From the NCBI GenBank assembly GCA_964019425.1, contig OZ025787.1:682001-746000 (forward strand): 64,000 bases of DNA. Reading direction: 5' to 3'. Shown piece after piece: positions 11,301-26,300 of the stretch (the stretch's first letter is position 1; each line of letters opens with the position of its first letter). The translations under genes and the position numbers were made by a program. The stretch comes from Flectonema sp. DT1601 (Eukaryota > Euglenozoa > Diplonemea > Diplonemida > Diplonemidae). Below the pieces are notes generated by a model. It was not told the DNA's origin, did no database searches, and worked only from the letters and a program-made list of their open reading frames with translations.

Positions 11301-14300
11301 AAAAAGTATTAAACCATATATTGAATCAGGTGAGCGAATCATCTTCTCAACTTTAACACATTGAACCTCACCAGAGTCACAGATACCGAGTGGCATTTCA
11401 AGTACAATACGATAGGAAGCTTCTACTCGTGTGGGTAAAAAAGTTTTTTGAATAATAAATTCCTTTAAGTGATTCACTCCCACGATAGCAAGAAAAGGAG
11501 CGCTGAGGTCATCATGAACATAAACGGTGTCAATAACAGATGTCAGCGCATTGAAGCTGATTAACTCTTTTTCTAAGCGATCCACATAAAAGCTCCCATC
11601 GTGACTAAGTACAACTTGCCTAACGTGGTATGCTGCAGGTGTACCCTGCCTGCTAGACAAGACCAGGAAGGTGAATTTTTGAAGATTCTCAGAAAAGACC
11701 CACTTGGCTATCGACACAGATACACCAATCTGATTGAATTCCAAGATATCCAACCTGACAACACAGGGGACTGGATAATAATATTCTGGTCTTACAGCAA
11801 CTGTACCATCTGAACATAATGAGCAATCTATGTATGTATTATGAGCTTCACACACCGAGCTGTTTACAAAGCGAACACAGTTCCAAGAAGCGTGCAGGCG
11901 AGAGACAACTACCCCTCGTTCCCCTTTAATAGAGATTATCTCAGTACCTGGTGGGCATTCAATAGCGACACCTCCCTCGTCTGATTGTTTATCACAAGTG
12001 AGTAGTTTATTAAATGGGTAGTCAGGGAAACCGTTGTTTTTTGGAGTCAACTCCATATCCGCAGAGGCGATACTACGAGCAACATATGGTATGCTACCGT
12101 TGACGATATAATAAATATACTTCCCAGAGTGAATTATTCCAACTACTTCACTTCCAAACACCTCCTCATTACGAGTTCGTGCGTGCACTGACCACCTACT
12201 CACATAGTGTGAATCTCTCCACGCCACAGAACTATCGAATGTCTTAGACCACATGTGAATTGGGATCTCAATACTGTCAGCATGTGATACACTAGTACTG
12301 GATAACAATATCTCTCGTTCATCAGCGCTGGGATGTGGTTCGTGGAGAGAACCCGATGTGAGCCGGAAAGCGCTTTCCACAACCCAAAGAAGGGCGCCAC
12401 CATCTCCTTCTCTTGCAGACTCCAACAGTGGTGGACGGGGTGGACTTGCCGAGAATGGGATTGAAATCTTTCGTTCAGTTACTGTTTGTGAGAAGAGACA
12501 ATTTCCATCATTTAAAACATAACCCTCAGAGCATCGATCACACTGAGAACCAGCCCAACCAATATCACACTGACAACTACCCGAGTCATCACAAACACCA
12601 TTTTGATAACAACGGCACTCGTCGATACAGTTGGGGCCCCAATACCTTCGATCACAAGTAGAACAGTTTGTAGAGGAGTCCCAGTAGCCATTAGTTCTGT
12701 CTTGATAACAAAAACATGGAAAACTACTTACAAATAGTAAACACGTACCATGAGAATTACAGAGAACTTCGGCATCACACTCAACACAAACGTCAGAAGC
12801 AGATGCATACGAACCTGCTCCACAAACGCAGTCCTGATTTAAGCAAATACCCCGCCGTTTAACAACACAGTCATGAAAACAATCCAACAGGCATGTGTCT
12901 CCGTAGAAACCATCTTTGCAAATATCACAATTTACACCTGCCCAGTTACTATAACAAGTGTCTGCTATGCAATTTCCACTTTCCCGATCACACGTTCCAT
13001 GCCTACAGCTGCAGTCATCAATGCAACTTGGACCAGACTTTCCCCGATAGCACACGTCACAGTTTTCTCCTGCCCAGTATCCACTCTTATCGAAGTTACA
13101 TTGGCAGTAACCATCCTCTGTACACTTCGCATTTCCCGTGCAAGAACATTCACGCTCGCAGAAGAGGCCAAAAAAGCCTTCAGGACATGCACATTTCTCA
13201 ACCGTATTGTCAACTGTTAAATCATTAGTGCAATGTCCCCTGTTGCAAATGTCGTTTGTACATTCCGTAAGTTTGTATGTCTGACAGTTAGTGTTGGTGG
13301 AAGTGAATCTGGCATCGCATTCGTTGCAAAACTTCCCTCTCCAATATCCCAACTCACTGTTTCCGGCACAGGAACCGTACTTTTGCTGATCACTAAATCT
13401 CCCAAAAGGAAACACCGTTGGAGTTAATTTGTATTCTGAAGTTGAGAAGCCGAGGATCCTAACAATAGTAAAGGCGCTGTTTAGCGGAGTAATGAGTCGA
13501 ACATGTTCACTCCTTTCAGAGCTAACAGATACCCAAGCAGCTTGCAACTGAATCTTATTAGCAGCTTCAGGAGAGAACTTTATTGTACTATACAACTGAG
13601 TGGCAGACAGCTGATAACTATCTTCGAGGGGTTTTATTGAACGCTCCGAAGAAAATATTTCTCCTGAGGTCTGAGCTGCCAAATTGCTAATGGGGCGGGT
13701 GTCTGCAGTCTTTGTCATCCTGATGGTGAGTCTTGGAGTATAATTATTGTTACCGACAGTCCTGGAGCCAGCATCTCCCACTCCGAGTCGCCTGCACCCA
13801 GACAGTTTAGAGCATTTTTCTTTCCATTCAGGAGAATACTCGCGTGGATAGAGTAATGTCATACAGCTGGGGGCAGCTTGCATCGGGATCGCAACCTCTC
13901 GCAGCGCGAGTGTTACTGTGAGTGCTTTGCTGCCTGCTATAGATGTAAAGAAACTAGTTACATCTAATATACGTTTGTTCCCAGAAACACTTGGAGTGTT
14001 GGTAGTGTATTCGGTTATTTTTGTCCAAATCAACCCCTCCGCTTTTGAAGCCGTTAGAGCTTCTTCCGGTTGGATTTCACTTTCGCCCTGCAAGTGGTAA
14101 AGTGCGACTGTGGTCGAACATGTCATCTGATCTCCTCCGGTTGCCTCAAAAACTTCAAAATGAATTTCAGACACCTCCTGCGGTATCGTCAAATCCCTCC
14201 ATTGAAATACCCCAGCACTTCCTTTAGATATTCTGTATGGAGAGAATCCACGTCCACAACATGAAACTGGTCGATTATCATGAGTGCAGAGTTGTCCCAG

Positions 14301-17300
14301 GCAATCTGTTACATCGGGTAGGCTATGATCAAATGAAAGAGATGTATCAGCTGATAACAGGATCACAGATACTTCATTTGTGTGATGCGTATCACAAGCA
14401 TCTCCGCCAGTGTGGAGGGGACACTTGCACTTCCCAGATCCGAATAGCCCATCATCACAAAGGAAGCCTGAGCAGATTTGATTTAAGGAATTCGCAGGAC
14501 ATCTTATGTTACATTTATGTCCGTAGTATCCGGGTTTACAATTTTCACAAAGTTTGCGAGGCGGCACAGTTTGCTCGTTCCATATGAACATCGTTTTCGG
14601 CCACGTAGATCTAAAGCCAAAGCCACCAGACTCATACCACTCTGAGCTATCGCGAGGGTCAGTCAGCTGCCAAATACTGTGATAGCCAGAGTACCACCAA
14701 CCGTTGGGTTGTGACCACTGCTGTGTAAGTGAATACTTGAGTAACCCCGTATAAGTTGTTATTGGATACTCAGCAGCACAACGCAAACACCCTCTGGGTT
14801 GCTCTACAACTGCACTCAGCTGACATTCAGCATCTCCTTCAGCACAGACATATCCAGCAGTGAACTTTCTATTTATATCACTAGGCCACTTTAGGCCCTG
14901 AAATGACTTGACGTTAAACGATTCACTTCGGCAACATTGCACTTGTGGTACTCCCATTCCACTGATGCTGCTCACAGATTGCAGCGATTTCATCACCCCA
15001 TTCGATAAGTCAATCTGGTGTAGGTATCTCTTGCAACCTTGAAACGCTGGGATGTTAATTCCTGTCAAAACTTTTAAAATTGTTCCACCGGCAGTCTGAA
15101 CATCTTGGATCCTGCCTGGTGGGTAGCAACTTGACTCGGAATCAAGTCTCAAGGCATTCTCTGTTTCAGTAACATCGTAACTGTAGAAGAGGAATAAACC
15201 TTTTTGTTCCCAAGAAGTCAGATCATATATTCCTGAGACATTCCACGTTGAAGTCTTCGAACTTCTCACATCATAGTGGACTAAAACTTGTTTTTCTGAT
15301 TCTCCGTACTGAGGGACTGGGTAGGGTTCACCAGAAGACGTCTTTCGCTTAACATGAAAACCGTAATTAGTAATACCTGAGCGGTGCATGACTGTGAACA
15401 GCCCATAGCTAACAGGTATGGTCCAAATCGGGTCCCGCAAGTCGGCAGTTTGTTTTGAATTAAATAGTTTCGTCACAATTGTTGTCGGCAGACCACTCCA
15501 CTCGTAAAGCACAACAGATCCTCTCTTGTCGGAAATGCATTCGAACGATTTCTGATAATCGTACTTTCGTCCTGGGCAATCCTGCTCTAAACAAAACTCA
15601 TCGTCTAAGAACGTATCATCCCCAAGTGGCATGATTAATTTATTGTTAGCAACAACAGGTTTTGAAAACCCTTTGTTGAGAGGCGGTATAAACGGCTTGA
15701 GCTGACGCACTCCATTAACAGATTCAAAAAGTTTCACATTCTCGACCTGATTCGAAGCAATCCTCCACGAGTACAGCTGCATTCCAATTTTGCCGTTTCC
15801 GTAGTAGAAATAAACAAAGTCCTTTAACCTCACAAAACCAGGATGTCCCTGTACGTGTGAACACATGTCGGGAACTGTACCTTCTGACTTGACAAGCTGG
15901 GTTGCGATTGCTGGTGCTTGAAGGTCAACCATCCAAATTCCGAGGTTTGCTGCAACGAGATGCCTTCGACCAGGTTTCTTACCAGCGTACCCAACAGAGT
16001 CAGGGGAGAACTGACCGTCCGGATAGACGTCTAACTTTTCCTCTGCCATCATCAAGAGCCACCTGTTAGCCACTAAGGTCACGTAGTGAGGGAATATCAC
16101 GTTCGCTGCAACAACTGCTGGTTGTCCTGTCGGGACATTATTTAATCCCGCAGCTAAGAAATACCTCCAAAGCTGTGGGACTGCTGTCGATTTGACAACT
16201 CCAGACGGGTCACCTCCTCCGGAAACTGCCGCAAACAGTAACATCTCACTGTGGTACTCCGACGCAAAGTTCGGAACTGCTTGCAATTCTTTGGCGCGGG
16301 TATAGACTCGCAAACCTGTCAGCGATTCCGTAGAATCTTTTGAGGGGTAAGTCGAGGATCCCAGCGGGTTGTTAATTTCAAAAGTGCGCTCAGAATATGA
16401 AAAGTCAGTAGTTTTGTATAAGATCTCACGAGATCCCTGAAATATCTCATCAACACCTCCCCAGATAGAACCACAAGGAGCTGCTGATCCTGATTGAGAA
16501 CTCCAGTCAGTTGTGGCTAAGAAGTAGAGTAAGCTTCCTACTTGAACGTAATCCGAGGGGTCTTGAAAAGCTGTTTCAGAATTGTAATCACATCCTGGGG
16601 TTGGATCTCTGGGACCCTTAGAAGGTCGATATCTCTTCGTATCCTTCCAAGACGATACCTCACTGGGAGTATCTGTAGAACGCATTACAAAGTACGGTTG
16701 GCCATCCTGAATAAGTGACATTTCCCTGTCTTCACTTGCAGTGTACAACAAAGAGGGTTTTGATGGAGCATCTCGCTCCAGTATTAGTTCCGCATTGGAT
16801 ACGTCCCCAGGGAGGGGGACAGTACCTAGAGTGTTGGATTCAAATGTGACTGCGAAGGAAAGATCGAATGGACTACTTTGCAAATTAGCTGCAAAACTAT
16901 TAATAAAATCTGTAATGTCAACAGTGACAACTCCAACATCTGAGAAGCTGCTTGCCACGCCAGCTGGCTTAAAAAATCTACGGGAGTCGCGTGTCCATCC
17001 GAACACTGATTCGTAGTCAACTCTTAACTTTTTATTATACTGACTGTCTTCCCAGTCGTATTGTAGAACAACATTACTAACACAGATGTGATCATTACAT
17101 ATTCGGGACTCTGACTTATCATTCTTATGTTGAATGTGAACACATTCACAAGTATTCTCTACAGACTTATGTAGTCCCTGTCCACATGTTTCCCCAGGTT
17201 GCAGTTCGATACCACAAACCTGAACCCTTCCATCACTCCGTGATAGGATGCATGCTCCCCTCGCACAGACATATCCGACACTGCATTGACACTTTAGTGT

Positions 17301-20300
17301 CGCAGTGTTCCATACTGAATTCACTACACAGTTAGATGACACTGTCTTCACGTTAAATGCTTCACAAGGAGTGCGATCAGACAACACTGCAGCAACTTCT
17401 ATATCTTCCGCATCAGTGGGTTGTGTTGCATATAAAACTAGTTTCTGAGATTCAGACACAACTCCCGAAAGGATTCCATCGATTCTTATTAAAGCACGAC
17501 GGGTCTTACCGAGGACAGGAATTCCTTTCCATTTCAGCCACGCGTTCTGATATATTTCAGACTTCACACTGCAAGGGTGAAACACTCCAGATGGGTTAGT
17601 GTATAGGCATTCCTGAGCTCCAAAGATGTCTGCGCCTCCCATGAAATTACACTCACCAGCGCAGCTGGGATCTGAAGGGTCACACGAACTCGAAGTGCAA
17701 AACGAATTCGAGTGTTCCCAGTAACCACGTTGTGGGTCTGATGAACAACTACTACATTGCAAAGGAAGAACAGCATCACATAACCCGTGACCGTTACAAC
17801 AGGAAGTACTGCAGTCAGAACTTGAATAGCCAGGATAGCACAGACAAGAAGTTTCAAAACTTTCATTTATAATACATTCACCTCTTCCATTACAAGGAAC
17901 CCTTAGACTTCCTGACTCGAGTTGACTACCCTCATCCTGACCAGGACATGATTTAAAAGCGACAAGGACATCAGAGTCACCTGACAGACTAACTATTTCT
18001 GCATCAAAAATCGTCTCTCCCAACGTGTTGAAAGCGTAAAATGTCTGCCCGCCAGTCTCTACCTTACTCGAAGATATTTCAATCGCGGTTCCGAGTGAGA
18101 ACTGCTTACACTCTTGTCCAGTGAATCCTGGCTTGCAGACTTGGCAATTTGACCCAGTTCGTTGATCGTAATAGCCGAGTTCTTCAGAAGCGTGGCAGTC
18201 ACATTTCGTAGGTTTCTCGTAGAGTGATGTAAACTGTTGATTCGTATGTTCTGTACATAAAGCATCTCCAGCACAACAAAGACCATTTCCATGACAACAA
18301 GGTTGGAACATGTTAACAGAAACCTTAAGTCTTGCATGATTCCGTACAGTTACTGAGAGTGATATCCAATTCTTGTTAGGACCGACGTGCAGTGTGCAGG
18401 TAGTTGATAACGATGTCACATTGCATATTTTATTACACTCATTGAAGTCGTCTGCTTCGAGAGAACTTTCTGGACAGGTTGCCGTCGTGACGTGAATTGC
18501 TTCCGATGTATCAGAAAGTCCAGTTTTTACATGAATGAATTTAAGGCGGTACCATCCTTGATGTGATATTCCAACAGAATTAATATTTATATCAGATACT
18601 CTCTCAGATATTATCGTTCCGTGGAGATGTCCGATAGGAGTCGCATCGCTATCAATGCAGTCATTCTCGTCAAGGAAGTAATCTTTAAAATTGCGTTCAT
18701 TCCCACCAAGCACTAATTCTTCAAGAAGGCTCCGCGCTTCTAACTGCTCTGCTGTTAGTGGAGTACTACACTTCTCAAGTCTGACGGATATGTAGTCGTT
18801 GCTCAGTACAACTTTTCTTCCGTGAACGTCTCTCATTTCTAAAGTGTACTTCAGAGTGTTGATATCAGAAGTCGGAACACTCATGGATTTGTTGTGGCCA
18901 GAGAGGATTTTGAATGAGTGCGGCATTGATAGCGACTCGGCACCTGGCAAGTCATCCCGAAGGACTGACGATATTAGAACTTCCTCCTGTAGTAGTTGGC
19001 CACTTATTACAGTCTGAGTAATAACCATATATTCAGAGAAGAATAATGTCGGATAGTTTGCAAAGTGTTCTCCAAACTGAGAAGGGTTAGCCACACCCAC
19101 AAGCTTTCCAGCATTTGTGAAATTAAAGCTCTCCGACATTGAAACAGAAGACATGATATCGTTGACGTATAATACTTTCCACCAATCAGGTCTGGGGTAG
19201 TGACTCGGGTACTCAAAGGTATCCTTGTGCTGTTGTTTAATAGCGTCCAGTATCTCAATTCCGCATTGACACCCTTCTGTTTCGGCAGCAGGAACACCAC
19301 CACAACAATACCAAATGTAGTTGGGAAACTTTCTTATTTCATTTCGAGAGAAGAGGTACAAAGCTATTGAATCTTCCTCAACAACCATCGCATCCCAAGA
19401 ATTGTCATCGAGACATCCGGAAGCAGCTTTCAATCCATGAGCAGCTCCACATAATGATGTCGGATCATAGACAAATCCAGCGTGAAGAGAATTCACTCTC
19501 TTCAACCCAAGGAATGATGGCAAGTCATAGTTCTTCGGGATCGCTGGAACTCCGAGTAGGTTGGAGAAATCAGCAGACAGCGTCTCGTCGAAGATCATCG
19601 GGTTTCCACTGGCGGTACAAATCCGCTTATTGTCAGGCGGGTCACCGAAGCTCTTTGAAATTATTAAAAAGTGACGTCCGCGAGACGTCCCTTCAGAGGC
19701 ATCCCTGGGATCTCTGATGTAAAGAACTGATGAGAAGTCTTCTGAAAACATGGGACCAAATATGGCTCTGCAATGAGACAGTTTGTACGATTCAAAATAT
19801 GAAGCAATTGTAGTTTGGCACGCTAAGGAAAATGCCGACCCACGAAACTCATAAACAAACATCAAAGCGCCACGCAGTACATGCAGGTAAACATGTTGAG
19901 ATTGAAGTATCCGAGTACACGAAACAGGAGAAGGAGTTGGAGGATATCCATAGTACACTGTGTCTATAGAATTAGGACTGAGTGGAATATCTGAATCTTG
20001 AATACTATTAACACCATCAGTGGCTCCAAGAGAGTCTTTAGCAGTAATTGTGAATGACTCGATGTCGGATGAACTCTCTATCTGAATTGTTACCTCAGAA
20101 GGTCCTGAAGCTGCCCACGGAGGTGGAGTGTACTGAAGATTGGTTACGGGAAGCAGCACCTCATAGTGGTGACTTAGTGGGGCAAAGGTTTCATTGCAAA
20201 ATTGACCAAAATATCTCGCTTCAGTTTGTGGACAAATATCACAAGTCCTACCTGTCCATTCACCCAGACAGTCACAACTATTACCAGAAATGCTGAGGTG

Positions 20301-23300
20301 ACCTTGGGCGACACCACCAGAGTTTATTTTACACTCTAAAGTACAACTATTTTCAGAACCAGGCTTTGGATGAGGGAATCTCCCTTCAGCACAAAGTCGG
20401 CAATCTATCGCACCATCGAGGTTGACTCCTCCAAAGCCGGGGTCACACTGGCAGGAGTCTGAAGGAATTGTTTTTCCTTCTAATTCACTGAGCCAGGGTT
20501 CTTGAAGAACACAGCTTCCGTGAGTATTGCCATCCACACCAATGCCGGAACAGGTGTCAGGACACTCTTTCCTCGGGTAGCAAACTCTAAGAGAAACACT
20601 ATTCTGTTCATGAGGACCAGCTTCTAATGAAATAGAAAACGACCCGCAAGCGTTCAAAATAGAAGTTTCATCACCATCACCTTCAAATACTGACCTGTAG
20701 TGATACTCTGAGCTGTTGGCAGAGCGATCCATGTTTGGAGTTCTTCCAATCATGATGCCCATTCGAATAGAACCCTTGGCAGCTATCTTCTCAACTAAAA
20801 TAGTTTTCGGTCGACCGTCTGAGATTTCCGGAACATTCTCACCAGTGGTAGCAACTGCACTGAGTGAGATTGTTTTTACTTCGTAAGGTTTCAACTCGAT
20901 TTCCAAGTGATCACAATACGAGGACAACACCTCCTCAAATCCTAACGTTTCCCGATTAAAGAGATACTGAGTGTCAAAATCACTAGTACACGGAAGCTGC
21001 GCACAGGGATCACACAATGCAAGTTGACCAGCATCATCGAAGTTTATAGGCATTAAACATTTATCACCAGAGACAGCTTTGCAAAGTGGATCAGGGACAG
21101 ATCTTCCTAATTCTATTGTTGTCGAGTACTCAATAGAGCGAACCCTCGGACGGAGTGATGAAAAAGCTGTTGCTGATATTGGTAACTTTGTAACGTAATC
21201 TTGAAACAGGGAGAGGGCCTCAGAAGCCGCATCAAAATCCATTTCAAACCGAACTTCAAATAGAGACCCCCCGTCTTCAGTACCCGTGATGGTGTCTCCC
21301 AAGTCTGCTCCAATCACATCAAAATCAATTTCGTTATATCCTCGGCATTCGCGTAGTGGTGTTTGGTCATCTTGTCGGAAGCAGGCCTTCCATATTCTCA
21401 TTGTGGCATCTCCGAAGGGATTGTGTAGCAACTTTTGAGTAATCAAAATATCCTGCAGGGAATCTCTTATACTACGAAGTGTATTCACTCCATTCATCGA
21501 TACGACTGAGTAAAGGTTTCGAATCATCGAATTCAGAGACGGAGCACTAATGTCGAATCGAAAACCAATGACAAGGTCCACTCTGACTCCAATCTTTTTC
21601 TTACAAACACAGGGATTCCGTACACTGCAGGTTTGAGTCGCCGCTCGGATGCATACCGTACCCGTGTCTACGCAGGTTTCTGGACACGATCCAGTCTGGT
21701 AAGAGTCACATGAAATATCAGATTTCTGATACCAAACTTTCACTGTAGACATATCAATACTACAATGTGGATATGGATTTATTCCTTGATATCTTCCAGC
21801 GTAGTACTCTAAAGGAGAATCACCAAGTGAATATCCCTTAAGGAGACAGACTGCGTGTCTGCACTCCGCCTCAGATGTGACATCGTCTGCTGCTAAGTGT
21901 GGAACCCTAGAAATTCCAAAAGGTGGAGATCCGACTTCGTAGTTCGGGTACCCAGTCAGAGATCCACATCGAGCACCGCTCGTACTCAAGAAATAAACAT
22001 CATCTTGAAAAAGAGAAGTTTTACAGCTCCGGGTAACTGTGACCAGTGGTCCCAGAGGTCTTTTGCACAGGCAGTAGTGTCCTGACTGAGCTCCTACTAT
22101 GCAAGACTTACTGCTCTCAGCGATTAGAGATGCTGTTGTGAATACATTTGACTGGTACGATGCAATACAACCTCTCGGGTAGTCAGCAAGTCTGGGAAAG
22201 TTTGATAAGATCCATTCTACATCTGAGGTTTGACAAAGTGCTTTCTTACATTCCTCTGATTTAGTGATAGTAATAAATCCAACAGATTCACAAGACGGGT
22301 AATCAGACATGATGACGTAGTCGTAAGTAGATGGAAGTTCTGAATGGTCTTCAATAAATCCAGATACACTCTCTTCGAATGATGGACTCGCTAATAAATT
22401 ACACACTGGCATGAAAGGAGGTTTTGATTCACAAGTAGATACACAAGGAAGTCCTTCGTGTTCACAAATACCTCCACTACTCAGCTCACACTGTTGAACT
22501 TCCAGCAGTGTCTGCTCTCCGTCTGCTGAAATCGTAAATTTACAAGAATCTAATGAACAGGAGTCCGCAACACTACAAGGTTCATATCTGTAATTCCAAC
22601 AGGCAGTTGAATAATCTCCATTGTGAAGTGATGAGGTAATTGGATTGATACTCGCACCCCTTTCAATTCTGGTGTACGTTATCTCACCCTCTGGGGGAAG
22701 AGTTGTTGTCTTTGAATCTGTTACAATTCGACACCATGGGAAGTGATACTCTAATCCAATAATTCCACACTTAGTCTTTCCATGTTTTGTACCATAAGCT
22801 CTACACTGTTCTTCAGACGTGACAGTTATCTCAAATACGGATTGTGTTCGTCCATTACTATCAACACATCTACCAGTTCCAATATAAGAACCAACTACAA
22901 TATTTCCATCCATTAACGGACCAGGTGTTGGGGCTGGTGTTGGGACAGGTGTTGGAGGATCTTTAAGACAGAGTCCTTTATCTTCGTCTTCTCCTCGACA
23001 GGTTCCAACTCTAAAGTTGAGGTTATTAGTGCAAACGCAGATATCATGATGTAGGAATGGAGAAGAATAAACTTCAATATTAGTATCTGTTGTAACCGAA
23101 GCACAGATACCTCCAATTGGTGGATGGTCACACCAACCTCTACGAGCCATTAACCAACATCTGTAGACTGAGTCAGGACAGACCACTTCGTGGATATCTT
23201 CAGGCTCATCAATGCATCGACAGCCACATGTAAACTCACCATTTATCAGATTATCAGTTTCCTTACAAAGGACACCTTCAGCACATGGTTTCAAACTGCA

Positions 23301-26300
23301 GTCAGTAGGACAACTGTTACACAATATAGGACACTTCTCATCAGCTGTGACTCCCGCAGGGAATGTGAGGAACTCTGAGCTACCCCACGCTCTACTTAAG
23401 TCTGTTCCAGTCCCACATAATGGAGTAAATTCATCGAGGCATCTCTTATCATCTGTACACTCATAAGAGACGCATGGAGGGTACAAACAGTCGATTGTTT
23501 TTGTGGAAACTGCATAGTCCTGACACTTGGTTCCAAATGAGATTGCTTTTGCCGTAGTTGGCGGGCAAGTTGCAAAACAACTCTCACCGGCAGACAAACA
23601 CTCTTCTGTACAGAGTGAGAATATCGCACTCTGATCATTGAAAGGCAGGGGTATCTCACCCAGACAATTACTTAATGTCGTAGGTTTGTGCAACGAGCAG
23701 CATCGACTGGCGTCTGCAGAAACGTAGTCTGCACAGTTCTGAGCTGATTCTTGTTGTAATTGACACTGACTGAAAGCATTGTTCTGAATTCTAATTCTCA
23801 TTAATGGTCTCTGACGAGACTTTCCATACCCCGCTTCGCTTGAAGTACACCAATTACATGTACCTGCACACAACGTGTTGTGATAGTTGTAGAAAACAGT
23901 CTCTGTTAAAGTTGTTGTTGCGAGAACTGGGACATTACTTGGAAGGTCTAAAGAGGTATCTCTGTTAAGACAGATTTTGACTATTAAATTTAAGTTCCCA
24001 TCCCAGCGAACAGGAGAGTAGAGTTCCAACTCCGTCCAGTGGTTCCCGGGACTGATCGTAAAATCATTTTGGATAGTAGTCGTAACAAACTTTATATCAT
24101 CTTCTGGAATAGGATTTATTGATCTGATTTGATCTGTTGATGTCCAGCCGATTGTAATTGTGTAGTTTGTTATAACTCTTTTAGATACCAAATTAGTTAC
24201 ATAAAATCCAATAGAAGTTATCTCTTCTCCAGACTTGAGACCTGCTAAGATAAGATCTTCTTTCGCCATTACAATCTGCATAAGCTGCTTGTCGGTTGAG
24301 AGGGCGAATGGCGAGACAACAGAACTCGAGAGCGCTTCCGAAGACGCATTCGTTCCCTGCAGAACTGCATATTTGCTCACCCTCTGTGGCGGGCAGTAGT
24401 ATCCAGCTGATTTGCATTCCGAAGGGCAAAGAGAATACATTGTGTCGGTTGCTAGCAGTGAGTCAGGGAATACACCCATACAGTTTTTAAGCTGACCATC
24501 AACTCTGCAACAACTCTCAGGAGATGCGTCAACGAACTGTTGACAAGTCAGCTGTGATCCCAACACATTAAACCAGTTACACTTTTCATAGCTACTCGGA
24601 CACGTAAGCCCGAAACTGTCACAAGCATCTTGACACAAAAAGAAAAGTGAAGAATGTGATTCCCAGGAGTGGCTTCCCTGACAGTCACTCAGTTTCTTTG
24701 TACAGCACAACTGCGGATCAGACTGAAGGTACTTCAGACATGTGAGGGTCGGATCACTAGTATGCTCTCCGTCAATGTCACACTTCTGAAAATCGCTCAG
24801 TAAATTAATTGAACTCCCACAAGGGGGGCTTTCACACTTAATTGACTGACCGCTACACGCGGAATGTGTGTTTGTAAGTAGTGGGTCTTCTGTACAACAC
24901 CAATGACCTGAATAGTAGTTGTGAGGGTAATCACCAGGGCATTCTCCTACAGTGGTAGCAGCTCCATAAGCATCCTGGTTGCTGCAACCGACGGTATCAA
25001 AATTGTCCGAAATCCGAGTTGCCCGAACTGAACACCAGCCTGCTGTTCCTGTGAGGATAGTTCTTTCCGAGTTTACCGTTAAAACAGATAAAGTGCTGAG
25101 CACAGGTGTGCCTACTTCAAGTCCATCCCAGTGGATAGACAGCGGGTTAGTTAAACCAAATAATTGTGAGAAGGTACCATCAGATGTGACTACTGATCCA
25201 TACTTTGTAATAGTTATAACTTTAGAAGTCTGCTGTTGGCAATTAGAAAAGGAGACTACGAAGTCTCCCGCAACATGACACCAAGCCGGCTTCACTAAAC
25301 AAACATTAGAATGAGAATCCCAATGGCAATCAGATATTAAGTTACAAGGTGATTCAGACAACGTATCCGGACAGGAAATCACTTCGCAACAGGTCGACGT
25401 GTCACACCCATTTTCTAGACACGTAACGCCAGCTTTCGAAGTCGATACTGGTTTTATAAAACAAACTTTTTCACTGGCAGTAGTTCTCTTCATCAACTCA
25501 GGCACTGCTGGCTCTCCAGGAGTCACCGTAATGGGAACAGACACAAAATGAGACCTTTCATTTCCATTGTTGTTGTAAATGGTGCAGGAGAGTGCTGCCA
25601 TGAAGTCGACTTCGAACGCTACACAACCGCCGTCCATTTGGCAATAATCCAGACATTCAGCAATACGACCAGGCTTTCCAACTGAAGATAAAGTAATCGA
25701 ATAATGTGAGACAACTCCATCGACTGAGGAAGTACAGCCTCCATCCTCAGACACGAAATTCCGAGCAATTGGAGCCGCGATTGGACAGCCTGCGAAGCTG
25801 TCGCAAGTTCGACAGCACATCTTCGCACTGCAAACACCATTTGGACAGCTGATTGAGAAAGGATTCAGAAATGGAGAGCAGCCTGCTGCTGTTGTGTCAA
25901 AGTCAGAACAAGTGATGGGATCACCAACACATAACCCGAATAGGCAACGATCATTCTTAGTTGCTGAGTTTTGATCATCACATGCGATATTAGAATCTCT
26001 TTCCATTTGTTGACACTCTCCTCCACCTTCAGATCCAGAGCACTGAGCAATGTGACACTGAGATTGAGATTGACAAAGTAGTCCTGAGCACGTGACTTCA
26101 CCAATACACTCTCCAGAGAGACATCTGTCATTTGCTGTTGAAATACTTGAGTCATCACAAACAGTGTTATCAGGTTCTATTTCTGAAGTACATTCTCCTG
26201 TCTGAATATCACAGCTGTAGGTAGTGCACTGCATTCGCTCCGGACACGCTATGATTGTACACCAGGATACGCAAGTCGTATCGTCACCAGAAGCATCAGC

